Assembly (NCBI RefSeq): GCF_021533195.1
Contig: NZ_JAJNKB010000003.1
Coordinates: 186,001 to 250,000, forward strand
DNA from: Portibacter marinus
GTDB lineage: Bacteria; Bacteroidota; Bacteroidia; Chitinophagales; Saprospiraceae
DNA length: 64,000 nt
Reading direction: 5' to 3'
This document shows, piece by piece, positions 63,100-64,000 of this stretch. The notes under the pieces were generated by a model that was given only the letters and a program-made list of their open reading frames with translations, did not search any database and was not told where the DNA came from. How positions within the stretch are numbered: position 1 is the stretch's first letter; each line of letters opens with the position of its first letter. Both the position numbers and the translations under genes were made by a program.

Positions 63100-64000
63100 A
63101 TGAGTATCCAAGTTGCTATTAAGCACAACACGAAATATACTTACGACCGACCTATTAAACTATGGCCTCAAACCATCAGATTAAGGCCGGCTCCTCATTC
63201 CAGGACTAAGATCACTGGTTACTCATTAAATATCCAACCCGAAGGTCATTTTATCAATTGGATGCAGGATCCTTTTGGCAATTATCAGGCTAGAGTAGTG
63301 TTTCCTGAAAAGGTGGAAAGCCTTCAAATCAATGTAGAGGTTCTTGCAGAAATGGTTTCGATTAATCCATTTGACTTTTTCCTGGATGAAAGCGCAGAAA
63401 CTTTTCCTTTCGAATATGATGAGCTCACTAAAAAAGAATTGGCACCCTACCTGGAAATCAATGAGCGAGATCCGTTATTATTAGAGTTGTTTGAGCAATG
63501 TCAGAAATATAAGGGGCAAACAACAGTAGATTTTCTGGTCTCACTAAACATGCACATTTACAATCTCTTAGACTACACAGTGAGAATGGAACCGGGCGTC
63601 CAAACTGCCGAAGAAACCATTAAAAAACAATTGGGATCATGTAGAGATTTTGCATGGTTATTTGTCCAGCTTGCCCGACATTTTGGTTTGGCAGCAAGAT
63701 TTGTCTCAGGCTATCTGGTCCAATTAAAAGCAGATGAAAAGTCATTGACAGGTCCATCCGGGCCGGAAGAAGATTTCACTGATTTACATGCCTGGGTGGA
63801 GATTTTCATTCCAGGAGCTGGATGGGTAGGGCTGGATTCTACCTCTGGACTTTTCGCCGGAGAAGGTCACATTCCTCTGGCCTGCACACCTCATCATACC
63901 AGCGCGGCTCCGATTACCGGAGCAACTGAAATCACGCAGGTTACTTTTGATTTTGACAATTCAGTCGATAGGGTCTACGAAACTCCCCGAGTTACGAAAC
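63100..64000 (+). CDS. Transglutaminase-like protein, 3' end outside window
   Basis: The open frame starts at the ATG at 63100 and runs off the right edge after 300 residues. It opens with the transglutaminase-associated N-domain MSIQVAIKHNTKYTYDRPIK and LRPAPHSRTKI. The papain-like catalytic core follows: GSCRDFAWLFVQLARHFG with the nucleophile Cys, TDLHAWVEIFIPGAGWVG with the His, and GLDSTSG with the Asp. Many relatives in such clusters carry a long DUF2126 extension, but that cannot be seen here. It is the partner of the divergent ATP-grasp, alpha-E and Anbu genes. Confidence 0.85.
   Translation, partial: MSIQVAIKHNTKYTYDRPIKLWPQTIRLRPAPHSRTKITGYSLNIQPEGHFINWMQDPFGNYQARVVFPEKVESLQINVEVLAEMVSINPFDFFLDESAETFPFEYDELTKKELAPYLEINERDPLLLELFEQCQKYKGQTTVDFLVSLNMHIYNLLDYTVRMEPGVQTAEETIKKQLGSCRDFAWLFVQLARHFGLAARFVSGYLVQLKADEKSLTGPSGPEEDFTDLHAWVEIFIPGAGWVGLDSTSGLFAGEGHIPLACTPHHTSAAPITGATEITQVTFDFDNSVDRVYETPRVTK

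Overview
The window is a gene-dense stretch of a Bacteroidota chromosome, probably a marine, free-living Cytophagales- or Saprospiria-like organism. The markers are a type IX secretion sorting tail (22232-23338), a gliding-motility type C-terminal domain (6155-7687), SusC/SusD-like and other TonB-dependent receptors, imelysin, many small lipoproteins, AT-rich spacers and few Shine-Dalgarno sites. I see no tRNA or rRNA gene, CRISPR array, insertion sequence, phage or integrase. The genus cannot be fixed from the sequence.

Region by region. Positions 1-7687 hold mixed accessory genes: a partial secreted DUF1579-like protein, a membrane-anchored AraC regulator, a DUF4350-like/NTF2 fusion, an NCS1-type permease, a Dabb protein and a cysteine-repeat surface protein. 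Positions 7838-19901 are all on the minus strand: two large paralogous BNR/sortilin-like beta-propeller proteins bracket a packed operon running iorA-iorB (isoquinoline/aldehyde oxidoreductase type), NTF2-like, AlkC-like DNA repair, YdeI-like, a small membrane protein and a VOC enzyme. Positions 20006-27018 hold secreted and envelope proteins (T9SS substrate, TonB-C-like lipoprotein, OmpA protein, holin-like protein).

Positions 27366-33354 form an overlapping operon of DUF4856 lipoprotein, imelysin, a gamma-carboxylase-like (HTTM) membrane enzyme and a TonB-dependent receptor, probably for metal acquisition. Positions 33446-44316 form a second, unusual operon: a DUF2064 protein, a complete YnjBCD-like ABC importer, a nucleoside hydrolase, a methylthioribose-kinase-like phosphotransferase, then a SusC/SusD pair. 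It looks like an uptake-and-salvage route running from outer membrane to cytoplasm for a nucleoside-like compound.

Positions 44429-50112 carry redox and stress genes: Old Yellow Enzyme, hemerythrin between two related micro-lipoproteins, nitroreductase, DUF2383, a flavin disulfide-reductase homologue, HPF and DUF421. Positions 50175-54935 are a tight four-gene polyamine-type operon: fold-III PLP decarboxylase, agmatinase-like ureohydrolase, a GNAT-nitrilase fusion and a deoxyhypusine-synthase-like enzyme. An AraC regulator, a class C serine hydrolase, a secreted protein and PPK2 follow. The window ends with the Anbu (proteasome-type), alpha-E and circularly permuted ATP-grasp operon, divergent from a transglutaminase gene cut by the window edge. 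Enzyme classes there point to peptide ligation, amide chemistry and proteolysis in one pathway whose substrate is unknown.

The best candidates for incompletely described systems are the 33446-44316 salvage operon, the 50175-54935 polyamine operon, the 27366-33354 imelysin/carboxylase operon and the 59687-64000 Anbu cluster. All functional statements come from reading motifs and gene order by eye; no database search was run.
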